Assembly: GCA_004352715.1 (NCBI GenBank)
Contig: SCFE01000004.1
Location: 1,999,739 to 2,063,738, forward strand
Origin: Hofstenia miamia
Taxonomy: Eukaryota > Xenacoelomorpha > Acoela
Length of the DNA: 64,000 bases
Direction of reading: 5' to 3'
Position 1 is the stretch's first letter. Every line of letters starts with the position of its first letter. Shown here piece by piece: positions 30,721 to 41,200 of the stretch. The position numbers and the translations under genes are program-made. The notes under the pieces were generated by a model. The model worked only from the letters and a program-made list of their open reading frames with translations. It made no database searches and was not told the DNA's origin.

Positions 30721-31049
30721 GGGAAATGATGAAGGAAGAAATAGGTGAGAGTACTAGGTTGCCAGTTCCAAGAGGAGTTAAGAAAAGCAAGCTAGCAGTA
30801 GAGACAGCAAGGGTCAATAAAGTGTTGGAGAGGATAGATGATATGAGTGTAACAGAAGTAAATAGCTTAGTGTATACAGGTGCATGTGAAGTGCTGAAGA
30901 ATGTAGGCATGGAAATGAAGAAGAAAAGGCGACAAGAAGATAAGGGAGACAGAAAGCCAGCATGGCAAAAATTAGGCAGCAAATAGGGAAGATCAGGACA
31001 AGTAAGGCAGTGCAGGGAAGGTAAGGGGAAGACTATAGAAACTGCAAGA
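30721..31049 (+). pseudogene. R4/Dong-like LINE, continuation of the N-terminal ORF
   Basis: It repeats 30181-30258 at its start, then continues VETARVNKVLERIDDMSVTE to CEVLKNVGMEMKKKRRQEDK and PAWQKLGSK with a stop. The same protein is encoded on the minus strand at 15 kb. It is basic and helical with no catalytic motif. The real ORF probably continues into RT, but the path is lost at the N at 31050. Confidence 0.7.
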
Positions 31050-31050
31050 N

Positions 31051-31675
31051 ATTATCAAATAAAAAATGTTGAAATACTTTAATAATATCAATTCTTTGAC
31101 TGTTTTTTGCGAGTTCATTCAGTTCATTATTGAAGTAATATATGTAGGCATTTTTTTACATTTTATCCTTTCTTACAATGGGTGTGATTTCGGTTAGCAC
31201 TAATTTCTTTGGGGTGAACTTTTCTTCCACTACTTTTTACATGCAGTTTGAATTCCTGTTGCTTTACTTTTTTCACTTGTTGCGTTTAATGCATCTATTA
31301 AACCAGTGTTTAGTATAACAGTGTTAATGTGCTGCTTTCGATAAGATTTCACTATATCAATAAGGCCGGTGGTATCTTTTCCAGGATATGAATGAAAACT
31401 ACATACCTCATTATATATCTGTTTTTTGGTATCAACGTATTTTGTAGTTTCCTTGACTAGGCTTTCTTTAAATTGTGGTGTTGATATGCTAGTTGTACAA
31501 TCAATGTTGGACGATTGTGGAGAGTTTGTAATTGTTGTTAAATCGTCTAAAACATTGTTAACATCAGAGTGGCTAACAATGGCTAAATTTGAATTTTCCG
31601 CCCAAGTTTCAACATTCATGTTGATTGCTTGTTTATAAAGGCAAGATTTTCGTCTAGTTTCTGAAATAATTTGTG
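31051..31675 (-). pseudogene. LINE Y ORF1, SGNH-esterase-like
   Basis: The minus frame 31230-31619 starts MNVETWAENS and contains SFHSYPGKDTTGLIDIVKS then HINTVILNTGLIDALN. After a frameshift near 31230, VLTEITPIVRKD and NAYIYYFNNELNELAKNSQ follow. The pattern (strand plus Gly block, VxLNxGxxD block, LxExxPxxRxD, then a YNxxL-like helix) resembles the SGNH-hydrolase-like ORF1 of CR1/L2 LINEs. The GxND block is altered to GLID. The upstream frame ends in TGA overlapping this ATG (ATGA). Confidence 0.5.
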
Positions 31676-32675
31676 NNNNNNNNNNNNNNNNNNNNNNNNN
31701 NNNNNNNNNNNNNNNNNNNNNNNNNNNNNNNNNNNNNNNNNNNNNNNNNNNNNNNNNNNNNNNNNNNNNNNNNNNNNNNNNNNNNNNNNNNNNNNNNNNN
31801 NNNNNNNNNNNNNNNNNNNNNNNNNNNNNNNNNNNNNNNNNNNNNNNNNNNNNNNNNNNNNNNNNNNNNNNNNNNNNNNNNNNNNNNNNNNNNNNNNNNN
31901 NNNNNNNNNNNNNNNNNNNNNNNNNNNNNNNNNNNNNNNNNNNNNNNNNNNNNNNNNNNNNNNNNNNNNNNNNNNNNNNNNNNNNNNNNNNNNNNNNNNN
32001 NNNNNNNNNNNNNNNNNNNNNNNNNNNNNNNNNNNNNNNNNNNNNNNNNNNNNNNNNNNNNNNNNNNNNNNNNNNNNNNNNNNNNNNNNNNNNNNNNNNN
32101 NNNNNNNNNNNNNNNNNNNNNNNNNNNNNNNNNNNNNNNNNNNNNNNNNNNNNNNNNNNNNNNNNNNNNNNNNNNNNNNNNNNNNNNNNNNNNNNNNNNN
32201 NNNNNNNNNNNNNNNNNNNNNNNNNNNNNNNNNNNNNNNNNNNNNNNNNNNNNNNNNNNNNNNNNNNNNNNNNNNNNNNNNNNNNNNNNNNNNNNNNNNN
32301 NNNNNNNNNNNNNNNNNNNNNNNNNNNNNNNNNNNNNNNNNNNNNNNNNNNNNNNNNNNNNNNNNNNNNNNNNNNNNNNNNNNNNNNNNNNNNNNNNNNN
32401 NNNNNNNNNNNNNNNNNNNNNNNNNNNNNNNNNNNNNNNNNNNNNNNNNNNNNNNNNNNNNNNNNNNNNNNNNNNNNNNNNNNNNNNNNNNNNNNNNNNN
32501 NNNNNNNNNNNNNNNNNNNNNNNNNNNNNNNNNNNNNNNNNNNNNNNNNNNNNNNNNNNNNNNNNNNNNNNNNNNNNNNNNNNNNNNNNNNNNNNNNNNN
32601 NNNNNNNNNNNNNNNNNNNNNNNNNNNNNNNNNNNNNNNNNNNNNNNNNNNNNNNNNNNNNNNNNNNNNNNNNNN
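31676..32675. other. Assembly gap, 1000 N
   Basis: Exactly 1000 Ns, probably a placeholder of unknown size. Confidence 0.98.
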
Positions 32676-32921
32676 GAAATAGAAAGGCTGTGGAAGTTAA
32701 AGAAAGTTGAAGTAGTCCCGGTAGTTGTAGGAGCACTAGGAGCAGTGAGTAAGAAGCACAAGAGATACTTGGAGGAGTTGGGAGTACCAAAGTGGTGAGG
32801 AGCAGTAGCACAGAAGGCAGCATTGTTAGGAACAGCTAGAGTCCTGAGGAAAGCTCTCAGACTCCCTGGGAACTGGTGAGTTCCCCGAGCTGAGAGGAAT
32901 ACCAGCATGAAGCTGTGCGAA

Positions 32922-32926
<5 letters not shown>
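32676..32926 (+). pseudogene. R4/Dong-like LINE, C-terminal end and 3' terminus
   Basis: Encodes EIERLWKLKKVEVVPVVVGA, LGAVSKKHKRYLEELGVPKW, then after an in-frame TGA, AALLGTARVLRKALRLPGNW and the natural stop. This is the C-terminal segment after the restriction-like endonuclease in this family. The 3' end runs ...GAAG|TAATAATAA, identical to the junction at 59875. Confidence 0.8.

Positions 32927-32959
<33 letters not shown>
32924..32959. repeat. (AAT)n microsatellite at a LINE-LINE junction
   Basis: Perfect trinucleotide run joining the plus-strand R4-like 3' end to the minus-strand LINE Y 3' end. Confidence 0.95.
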
Positions 32960-33502
32960 CAAAAGCAATTTATTGCTGCAAAAACTATAAACTACAAAAT
33001 TGCAAAAAGCTATTTACAAATATAATAAATATATATAATATTAAAATGTGTGTGTGCATTTTATACAAAATTTTTAAAGGAGTGTAGTGTATTATTGTCA
33101 TTAAGTATGCATTGTCTGTGAAAGAGGAATGTTCGCACTTTTTTTCTAAATTTTTTGTAGTTAATTTCCATTTTAATTTCATGGTCTAAGTTATTCCAAA
33201 TTTTCGTTGCTACATGGTGAAAACTATTTGAATGTTTATCTAAGCATAAAAATTTTTGAGAACGTTCATTTAACTTAATATATTGTTTTAAAAATGAAAG
33301 AGAAGGTGTACCAGATTTACACTTAAATAATATTGATACCATATGCATTTGAATTCTATAATAAGGAGCTAATATTTTACATGTATATTGAATTCGATAG
33401 ACGGATGAACTGTCATGTTTTTGCGCAAAGTTAAGTGTTTTAAGAGACCAATTGAAAGTTTTAGACAGAAGTATGCGATATTTTGAATTTATGTTTGTAA
33501 AG
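32960..33502 (-). pseudogene. LINE Y ORF2 C-terminus and 3' end
   Basis: The minus frame encodes SKYRILLSKTFNWSLKTLNF, YRIQMHMVSILFKCKSGTPS, KIWNNLDHEIKM and a C-terminal RTFLFHRQ tail: the usual C-terminal part of CR1/Jockey-like ORF2 (KIWNxLP-like block). The stop at 33061 is followed by about 100 bp of 3' UTR and the (ATT)n tail. The upper end is cut by the gap at 33503. Confidence 0.75.
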
Positions 33503-34027
33503 NNNNNNNNNNNNNNNNNNNNNNNNNNNNNNNNNNNNNNNNNNNNNNNNNNNNNNNNNNNNNNNNNNNNNNNNNNNNNNNNNNNNNNNNNNNNNNNNNN
33601 NNNNNNNNNNNNNNNNNNNNNNNNNNNNNNNNNNNNNNNNNNNNNNNNNNNNNNNNNNNNNNNNNNNNNNNNNNNNNNNNNNNNNNNNNNNNNNNNNNNN
33701 NNNNNNNNNNNNNNNNNNNNNNNNNNNNNNNNNNNNNNNNNNNNNNNNNNNNNNNNNNNNNNNNNNNNNNNNNNNNNNNNNNNNNNNNNNNNNNNNNNNN
33801 NNNNNNNNNNNNNNNNNNNNNNNNNNNNNNNNNNNNNNNNNNNNNNNNNNNNNNNNNNNNNNNNNNNNNNNNNNNNNNNNNNNNNNNNNNNNNNNNNNNN
33901 NNNNNNNNNNNNNNNNNNNNNNNNNNNNNNNNNNNNNNNNNNNNNNNNNNNNNNNNNNNNNNNNNNNNNNNNNNNNNNNNNNNNNNNNNNNNNNNNNNNN
34001 NNNNNNNNNNNNNNNNNNNNNNNNNNN
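33503..34027. other. Assembly gap, 525 N
   Basis: Run of N between LINE Y (minus) and the R4-like element (plus). Confidence 0.98.
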
Positions 34028-35388
34028 TAGATGGGCATAGGTTGAGGTTTAGACGGGGTATATTCCAGGGAGACAGCTTAGCGCCACTACTGTTTGTAGT
34101 TAGCTTAATACCTATAACAGAAAAGATAAAAGAGACAGGCATAGGGTATAAGATGGAGAAGAATGGTAGAGCAGTGAGTCACCTGTGGTACATGGACGAC
34201 CTGAAAATGTATGCTAGTTCAAGGAAGATATTGCAGAAACGAGTGGAGACATTGGAGAAGGCAAGCAGAGATTCAGGGTTAGAATTTGGATTAGGAAAGT
34301 GTGCAGCAGTGACAATGACTAGAGGCAAGTGTGTGGATGTGAAGGGTTTGAGGACAAGCAGTGGGGATAAGATTGAGGAAGTCAAAGAGGGGAACAAGTA
34401 ATTAGCTGTGATAGAGAAAAATAGAACAGATCACGAGGAAATGAAGATGAGGCTAAGAAAAGAATACAAGAGGAGAGTAAGGAAGGTACTACAGAAGTCA
34501 GCATTGAATGGGCAGAACAGCATAAAGGCATTTAATACGTGGGCGATACCAGTGTTGAGATATTCGGCAGGAATAGTTATGTGGAACAAGAATGAACTGA
34601 GGAAATTAGACAGGGAGACAAGGAAGATACTAGCAGCAGAGAGAGCATTCAACCTCAATGGAGATGTAGATAGGCTGTACATGGCAAGGCATAAGGGAGG
34701 GAAAGGGCTGCTAAGTGTTGAGGAAACTGTAGAAGCAGAAGCACTAAGGCTAAGGGAATGTAGAAAAGCAACCCAGAGGATCCCTACTAGAGGTCACTAA
34801 GGAGTTAAGGAAGAGAAGAACTGAGAGTGAAGGAAAGAAGATATACCAGAGTAGGATGGACTCAGAGAGACAAACAAGGTATACGCAGAAGGCAATGCAT
34901 GGAGAATACTGGAGGAACACAGAAATGTGTGACAGAGAAGAGAGCAACAAGTGGTTAAAGAAGGCAGGACTGAAGAGAGAAACAGAATCACTGATAATGG
35001 CAGCACAGGAGCAAGCAATAAGAACAAACTGGGTGAAGAAGCATATAGACAGAAGAGTAGAAGTAAGTGATAAGTGTAGGCTAAGTAAGAAAGAGGCAGA
35101 GACAGTAGATCATCTGATAGCAGGGTGTGAGAAGTTGGCGCATAATGAGTATAAGTTCAGGCATGACAAGGTAGGACGAATGGTACATTGGAGCATGAAC
35201 AGGCAGCATGGGTTAGAAGCAGGAGACAAGTGGTATGAGCACAAGCCACAGGGCGTCATAGAGAATGATAAGGTTAAAATACTGTGGGACTTCAACATCC
35301 AGACAAGCAAGGTAATAGAAGCACGGAGGCCAGACATAGTGGTAGACAAAGAGAAAAGATTGGGATTAGGAACAGTGATAGACATAGC
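34028..35388 (+). pseudogene. R4/Dong-like LINE: RT and restriction-like endonuclease
   Basis: Frame 34042-34401 has RRGIFQGDSLAPLLFVVSLI and HLWYMDDLKMYASS, an intact YMDD RT core of the R2/R4/NeSL superfamily, then SGLEFGLGKCAAVTM. Frame 34408-34800 gives NTWAIPVLRYSAGIVMWN, LDRETRKILAAERAF and DVDRLYMARHKGGKGL. Frame 34856-35413 gives AQEQAIRTNWVKKHI, a C-x-x-S..H..C knuckle with one Cys lost (CRLSKKEAETVDHLIAGC), KFRHDKVGRMVHW, then KILWDFNIQ and ARRPDIVVDK...TVIDIA. The last is the PD-(D/E)xK-type endonuclease that nicks the target. An in-frame stop at 34399 and a frameshift near 34780 make this copy defective. Past 35388 the sequence switches abruptly to LINE Y. Confidence 0.85.
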
Positions 35389-35434
35389 TAATATTGATAC
35401 CATATGCATTTGAATTCTATAATAAGGAGCTAAT
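35389..35434 (-). repeat. LINE Y patch fused to the R4-like element
   Basis: TAATATTGATACCATATGCA onward is identical to 33331-33376. The junction with R4-like sequence has no N and shares only a few bases, so it is either a real recombination point or an assembly chimera. Confidence 0.8.
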
Positions 35435-35452
35435 NNNNNNNNNNNNNNNNNN

Positions 35453-35499
<47 letters not shown>

Positions 35500-35675
35500 G
35501 AAGAAGAAGATATACCAGAGTAGGATGGACTCAGAGAGACAAACAAGGTATACGCAGAAGGCAATGCATGGACAATACTGGAGGAACACAGAAAAATGTG
35601 ACAGAGAAGAAAGCAACGAGTGGTTAAAGAAGGCAGGACTAAAAAGAGAAACATAAGCACTGATAATGGCAGCAC
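35453..35675 (+). pseudogene. 5'-truncated R4-like copy behind (AAT)n
   Basis: (AAT)n at 35453-35499 is followed by a copy of 34838-35005, encoding IYQSRMDSERQTRYTRRRQC-type sequence and KKAGLKRET then a stop. It is bounded by an 18-N gap on the left and a single N on the right. Its 5' truncation point directly at the microsatellite matches the pattern at 30002. Confidence 0.75.
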
Positions 35676-35676
35676 N

Positions 35677-36021
35677 AACTGTCATGTTTTTGCGCAAAGT
35701 TAAGTGTTTTAAGAGACCAATTGAAAGTTTTAGACAGAAGTATGCGATATTTTGAATTTATGTTTGTAAAGCGAAATGAGCAATATTGAAAATGAGATAA
35801 ACAAAAAGAATTTATTAATAGTTTGTTATATATATTTGAGACGTTTCGCAGATGGTAAAGATACCTAGCTCCAGAAGCCATTTTTTTAATTTTAGTCTTT
35901 AAAAATTGGTCGAAATTTAAATCATTGTCAATCTCAACACCTAAATAATTTATTGATTCACTTTGCTTTAGTGGTATTTGATTTATATTTAGTTCAATGT
36001 CTTTTGTGAGATTTTTAAATG
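35677..36021 (-). pseudogene. LINE Y ORF2 fragment (post-RT region)
   Basis: Encodes FKNLTKDIELNINQIPLKQS, INYLGVEIDNDLNFDQFLKT, ARYLYHLRNVSNIYNKLLIN and SKYRILLSKTFNWSLKTLNF. YLGVxIDxxLxF is the usual block after the RT palm. Its lower part duplicates 33410-33502, and its upper part duplicates 36178-36273. Confidence 0.8.
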
Positions 36022-36022
36022 N

Positions 36023-36166
36023 CAAGGAGAAAGAGAAGATAGACAAGTATAGAGAGTTGGCAGAGGAAATAGAAAGGCTGTGGAAATTGAAGAATGTAAA
36101 GTAGTCCCGGTAGTAGTAGGAGCACTAGGAACAGTAAGAAGCATAAGAGATCCTTGGAGGAGTTAG
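36023..36166 (+). pseudogene. R4-like C-terminal fragment
   Basis: Encodes KEKEKIDKYRELAEEIERLW and then a frameshifted version of the VVPVVVGALG segment seen at 32676. Bounded by N on both sides. Confidence 0.75.
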
Positions 36167-36177
36167 NNNNNNNNNNN

Positions 36178-36520
36178 TCGAAATTTAAATCATTGTCAAT
36201 CTCAACACCTAAATAATTTATTGATTCACTTTGCTTTAGTGGTATTTGATTTATATTTAGTTCAATGTCTTTTGTGAGATTTTTAAATGTTTTAGGCGAG
36301 AAAATTATAAATTGTGTTTTTTCAATATTTACTTTCAATTGATTATTTGAGAAATACTTTGTTAAATGTTCGTTGTCATTTTGGAGAATTTTTGTAGCAT
36401 TAAAGGTATTTACATTAGTACTTATGAGACAGTTATCGTCCGCATAGTGATAAATATTACTGTTTTTTATCTGTTTCGTTATATCATTTACGTAGAGTGA
36501 GAATAGGATGGGGCCAAGAN
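36178..36520 (-). pseudogene. LINE Y RT catalytic segment
   Basis: The minus strand encodes IYHYADDNCLIST (YADD at 36434-36445, both aspartates intact), NDNEHLTKYFSNNQLKVNIE and then NYLGVEIDND. This is the RT palm block of a CR1/Jockey-like LINE. It continues at 36642 in the proper order after a small intervening patch. Confidence 0.8.
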
Positions 36521-36521
36521 T

Positions 36522-36630
36522 TCACTAAATATATGAAAATGACGTTTAATAATAAAGATTGGAAGATTATAGGAAGCAAGTTGATTTATTTGTGTCTAAA
36601 TTTTTATTATGGTTTCTAGTTCATTTGCAT
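36522..36630 (-). repeat. LINE-derived patch
   Basis: N-bounded 109 bp encoding NELETIIKI and NQLASYNLP on the minus strand; probably the region upstream of the RT core of LINE Y, displaced by assembly. Confidence 0.4.
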
Positions 36631-36641
36631 NNNNNNNNNNN

Positions 36642-36973
36642 ATCTGTTTCGTTATATCATTTACGTAGAGTGAGAATAGGATGGGGCCAAGAACTGTGCC
36701 CTGAGGTACCCCACGATTAGTTGTAATGTATTTTGATTTTGTGCCATTAAGTATAACTCGTTGCTGTCGATTTATAAGGAAGTTCATTATCAAATTTATA
36801 GCGTTGTCATCAAAATTATAATGCATTAATTTGTCTTTCAGTATGTCAAAGTTCATTGAGTTAAACGCTTTGCTCAAATCGAGAAGGGCAACACAACTAC
36901 ATTTATTAGAAGCTAAATTAGATTTTATTTGCTGTGATATTGACAAAATTGCATCTTGAGTGCTAAACCCATT
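36642..36973 (-). pseudogene. LINE Y RT core, N-terminal blocks
   Basis: Encodes SCVALLDLSKAFNSMNFDIL (first catalytic Asp), NFLINRQQRVILNGTKS and GVPQGTVLGPILFSLYVNDI. It duplicates 36488-36520 at its lower end. It is close in sequence to LINE X but a distinct subfamily. It ends at a 736-bp gap. Confidence 0.85.
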
Positions 36974-37709
36974 NNNNNNNNNNNNNNNNNNNNNNNNNNN
37001 NNNNNNNNNNNNNNNNNNNNNNNNNNNNNNNNNNNNNNNNNNNNNNNNNNNNNNNNNNNNNNNNNNNNNNNNNNNNNNNNNNNNNNNNNNNNNNNNNNNN
37101 NNNNNNNNNNNNNNNNNNNNNNNNNNNNNNNNNNNNNNNNNNNNNNNNNNNNNNNNNNNNNNNNNNNNNNNNNNNNNNNNNNNNNNNNNNNNNNNNNNNN
37201 NNNNNNNNNNNNNNNNNNNNNNNNNNNNNNNNNNNNNNNNNNNNNNNNNNNNNNNNNNNNNNNNNNNNNNNNNNNNNNNNNNNNNNNNNNNNNNNNNNNN
37301 NNNNNNNNNNNNNNNNNNNNNNNNNNNNNNNNNNNNNNNNNNNNNNNNNNNNNNNNNNNNNNNNNNNNNNNNNNNNNNNNNNNNNNNNNNNNNNNNNNNN
37401 NNNNNNNNNNNNNNNNNNNNNNNNNNNNNNNNNNNNNNNNNNNNNNNNNNNNNNNNNNNNNNNNNNNNNNNNNNNNNNNNNNNNNNNNNNNNNNNNNNNN
37501 NNNNNNNNNNNNNNNNNNNNNNNNNNNNNNNNNNNNNNNNNNNNNNNNNNNNNNNNNNNNNNNNNNNNNNNNNNNNNNNNNNNNNNNNNNNNNNNNNNNN
37601 NNNNNNNNNNNNNNNNNNNNNNNNNNNNNNNNNNNNNNNNNNNNNNNNNNNNNNNNNNNNNNNNNNNNNNNNNNNNNNNNNNNNNNNNNNNNNNNNNNNN
37701 NNNNNNNNN
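36974..37709. other. Assembly gap, 736 N
   Basis: Run of N ending at a (TA)n tract. Confidence 0.98.
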
Positions 37710-37743
<34 letters not shown>

Positions 37744-37747
37744 AATC

Positions 37748-37784
<37 letters not shown>

Positions 37785-37795
37785 GATGATTCTTT
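37710..37795. repeat. (TA)n with 13-bp inverted flanks (cruciform-prone)
   Basis: AAGAATCATCTT and AAGATGATTCTT flank (TA)n. Together with TA pairing, the segment 37739-37794 can form one long hairpin. Confidence 0.85.
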
Positions 37796-37895
37796 ATCAA
37801 ATTAATGTGACGATTGATCAAATTGTAGTGATGGTTGTTCAAATGAAGGGGATTGTTGATCAAATTAAAGTGATGGTTGATTGAATTGAAGTGGA
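37791..37895 (+). repeat. 21-bp tandem repeat, five units
   Basis: Five consecutive 21-bp units of the form TTGATCAAATTAAAGTGATGG, diverging from each other at a few positions. Located about 120 bp upstream of the WLS start codon. Confidence 0.85.
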
Positions 37896-38014
37896 AATTT
37901 GTATTATTTTTGCATTGTTCGTTATTTTTTAAAGTTTGTTGTTGTTGTTATTGTTATATCTAATTACATAGTGACATCGATTATGTTTAATTTCTATAAT
38001 ATGATTTCAGCAAT

Positions 38015-38260
38015 ATGCCAGGTACTGTTTTGGAAAACCTTTCAAATCGCAAGCTTTCTTACATCGCACTTTTGGAAGTTTCAATGTTGCTTTTTTGGGT
38101 ACTTATTGGAGGATTTTATTCTCCTGATCCCTCCAGTGTGATTATTACTCAAGCAACGAATTGTAAGTCAACGTCTGGCGGTGCTATTCTACCTTGGAAA
38201 GTGGGGAACATATCAGGATGTGAAACTGTTGACCCTCCTGAGAAGAAAGATGATAAAGAT
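38015..38260 (+). CDS. WLS: WLS exon 1
   Basis: 82 codons from MPGTVLENLSNRKL. TM1 is about residues 15-35 (YIALLEVSMLLFWVLIGGFY), then the lumenal Cys-containing segment. The donor is GTATAA, phase 0. TTTCAG ends 4 nt before the ATG, so a 5' UTR intron or trans-splice acceptor may lie there. Confidence 0.9.
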
Positions 38261-41200
38261 GTATAAATTTTATATCTCAACTAATTGCGTATTTTTGTTT
38301 ATAGACCGTGCAAGATCTTGTCCATGAAGATACTGTATTCGCAGCGCATGCTCCGAGAACCACCCGTTATTTTTCACCTCTAAATCAATTTCTCGTAATC
38401 ATGTGGGCTCCGACAATCAATCAAATCACTGACCTAGTTTCGCTTGTTAAAATAATTAAGTTGGATGTGGCATTTTATTATCGTGATTTAGGAGATAAAA
38501 ATTATACGTAAGTTTTCCTATGTTCTTTTTGTATATTAATTCTGGTTTGAAATTCGGATGCGAACATTTCAACGAAATACTTGGAAACTGCAATTGTATA
38601 CTTTTTAATCTGATCGATTTTTAAAACTGAAACAGTTTCAGACTAGGCCCCACTCCGTTTAATTGACAATTTGAAGTCGAAACTGCAAGTGTAGTTATAT
38701 GTACTAGTTGCCTTACAAACTCAATTTTATTACTCTATAGGTGCCATTAAGTCCCCTGAAACTAGTACTTTAGTTCTAATAAGTCACGTCTTAATTGAGT
38801 TGCACATAAAATTTAATCGAGTGGAAACTTGCGTAATTCCTAAGCTCTTTGTAGGATTAGTGTTGTGTAGGTGTTGTGGTTTTCACTTGTTGGCGTTTCT
38901 TTCTATAATCAATTCCATTTGAGTGAGACCAAATTTAAAGTTCTATTGTGCGTACTTTTAATTGCAATGATACTTGTATGTGAGTTATTTTATATTTGAG
39001 ACTGTGATCACATTTTTAAGTTTGATATAGCATCTTCTATTAAGTGTTTGCAATTTTTTTTATTTTCTTACCGGTTCTGTACTTAAACGGGAAGTTTGCG
39101 TATATACGTTTTTCATGTATACACCTAAATTTACCACATGTTAGCAGTTCGTTTTTATTTTATGCACGTATCGAATCAAAGAAATTGCATTGCAATTAAC
39201 ACAATTAAGATTGCGTTGAGTGCAATGAACAACTCCGCAACCTGCTGGTGTTGTAATTTACGACATTATTTTGGATAGAGCAATGAAACGGAATGTTTGT
39301 CTAAATATTAATCCTTTTCAGGACTATAAAATTTGGACTAAGTTTCAATGCAGAATTTTATGCTTCGTCAAAAATTGGTATTTCCAAAAAATGTCTATAT
39401 TAAAGTGCATTTATTAAATAGTTTCAAGGCAAAATGTTGAGAAATAGGCTAAACCTTATGGAAGTTAAAATGCAATAACAGTATGGTACACATATGACTT
39501 GCATGTTCGCACTTTTGTTGCTGTTATTCCTTGAAATGACGAAATTTTACAAAATATAACAATTTTAATTTATTAAGCTTGCTTCATTGCTGAGGTTGAA
39601 ATTACTATCCAGCTTACACTTGTAACAAATAGATAATTCTAAAAGCATTAATATTACTCTAAAATATATTCACTAAGAACTAATTTAATGTCTATGAAGA
39701 TGTAGATAAAGAAATTGGTTTTTTTCACAAAGCAAATGCTGGTGGATGTGTGTTTTACTCGTATTATGTTTCATCAACATAATTTAATAACTTTCAACTA
39801 GACTATTCATTATATTTTTTGCACAACTAAGCATTCTTTATAGGAATTCTGTTGAATCCTCCCTGATACGAACATATTTCAACTAATAGTTTTAGTGCGC
39901 TAAAGATTTTAAAACTTACAAAATATAAACTATGAGATTGTTAAAAGTAACTACTTTGTGATGGTGATTGTCTAGAGTATGAGCTTGTTCCAATGTTGTG
40001 AGGATGTTGGGGAAGGTTCCATGTGCAGTATGAAGGTACCAGGAACATTTAAATACCTCAATGCTCCTGATTAATATTAAACATGTTCAGATCATTAATA
40101 GACGATTCGACCGCGTCTCCAACACGTTAAATCGGCTTGAGAAAGTACTCGCATGAAAATTGTTTGACGAAATGATTGGAGAGGTCGCAAGTAATCGAAA
40201 AATGTAGTTGCGAAGTTTAATTGTGCTTAATACGTCAATGATTTTCGTGATGAGTCAATTTGGTTGAAAAATCGTTTGAACTATGGTTGTAGGAAATTTT
40301 ACCTACATTTTGGACTAAGTTAAAGATTAGGGAATTATTTTTAAGATATTTGTCAGAATGTTACTAATACTTAAATTCTATACTCCATTTTAGATTTGGG
40401 TAGGAGAACGACTTTATAGATAAAGGGGTTATTGCTGTGTACTTTACTATATATTTATTAATTTTTAAAGTTTCTATTTGAATTTTATCGATACACAGCT
40501 TCACTCCAGCATAATTGTTAATAGAATTTTGTTTAGTTTGATGGCTAGACGCGTTGTGGATAGACGTTTGGAGTGTTCAGATATCGAAGATGAAGATTCA
40601 TCAATGATTACATATGCCTGTGATTCCCAACCACTTGTTGAACTTGGTGCCTGCAGTCACGCCTATTATCTTGTCAATATCCGAATCGCGCATACAGTAA
40701 GTTTTCAACAAAATGTTCGCGTTTCATACTTTAGTATGTTCTTTAATAAATTTTTGTGGCCTGTTATATTTATTTTTGTTTTAGATAGACACAGAACGTA
40801 GGTAATGCTGGTTTGAGTGTATCTATTTTGTTTTATATGCTTTTTCTCTGTTCATGTGCACTTTCATTTTTTGCGTTTCATACTCGAAGTTTTTTTCAGT
40901 TCTTAATATATATATATATATATANNNNNNNNNNNNNNNNNNNNNNNNNNNNNNNNNNNNNNNNNNNNNNNNNNNNNNNNNNNNNNNNNNNNNNNNNNNN
41001 NNNNNNNNNNNNNNNNNNNNNNNNNNNNNNNNNNNNNNNNNNNNNNNNNNNNNNNNNNNNNNNNNNNNNNNNNNNNNNNNNNNNNNNNNNNNNNNNNNNN
41101 NNNNNNNNNNNNNNNNNNNNNNNNNNNNNNNNNNNNNNNNNNNNNNNNNNNNNNNNNNNNNNNNNNNNNNNNNNNNNNNNNNNNNNNNNNNNNNNNNNNN

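Noticed and set aside
31671-32798. Long open frames across 31.7-32.8 kb and the other gaps
   Set aside because: They consist of Ns and carry no sequence information.
40697-40801. Read-through extension of WLS exon 3 into a longer ORF
   Set aside because: The added hydrophobic stretch has no counterpart in the family and is bounded by consensus GTAAGT and TTTTAG sites, so it is an 88-bp intron that happens to be open.
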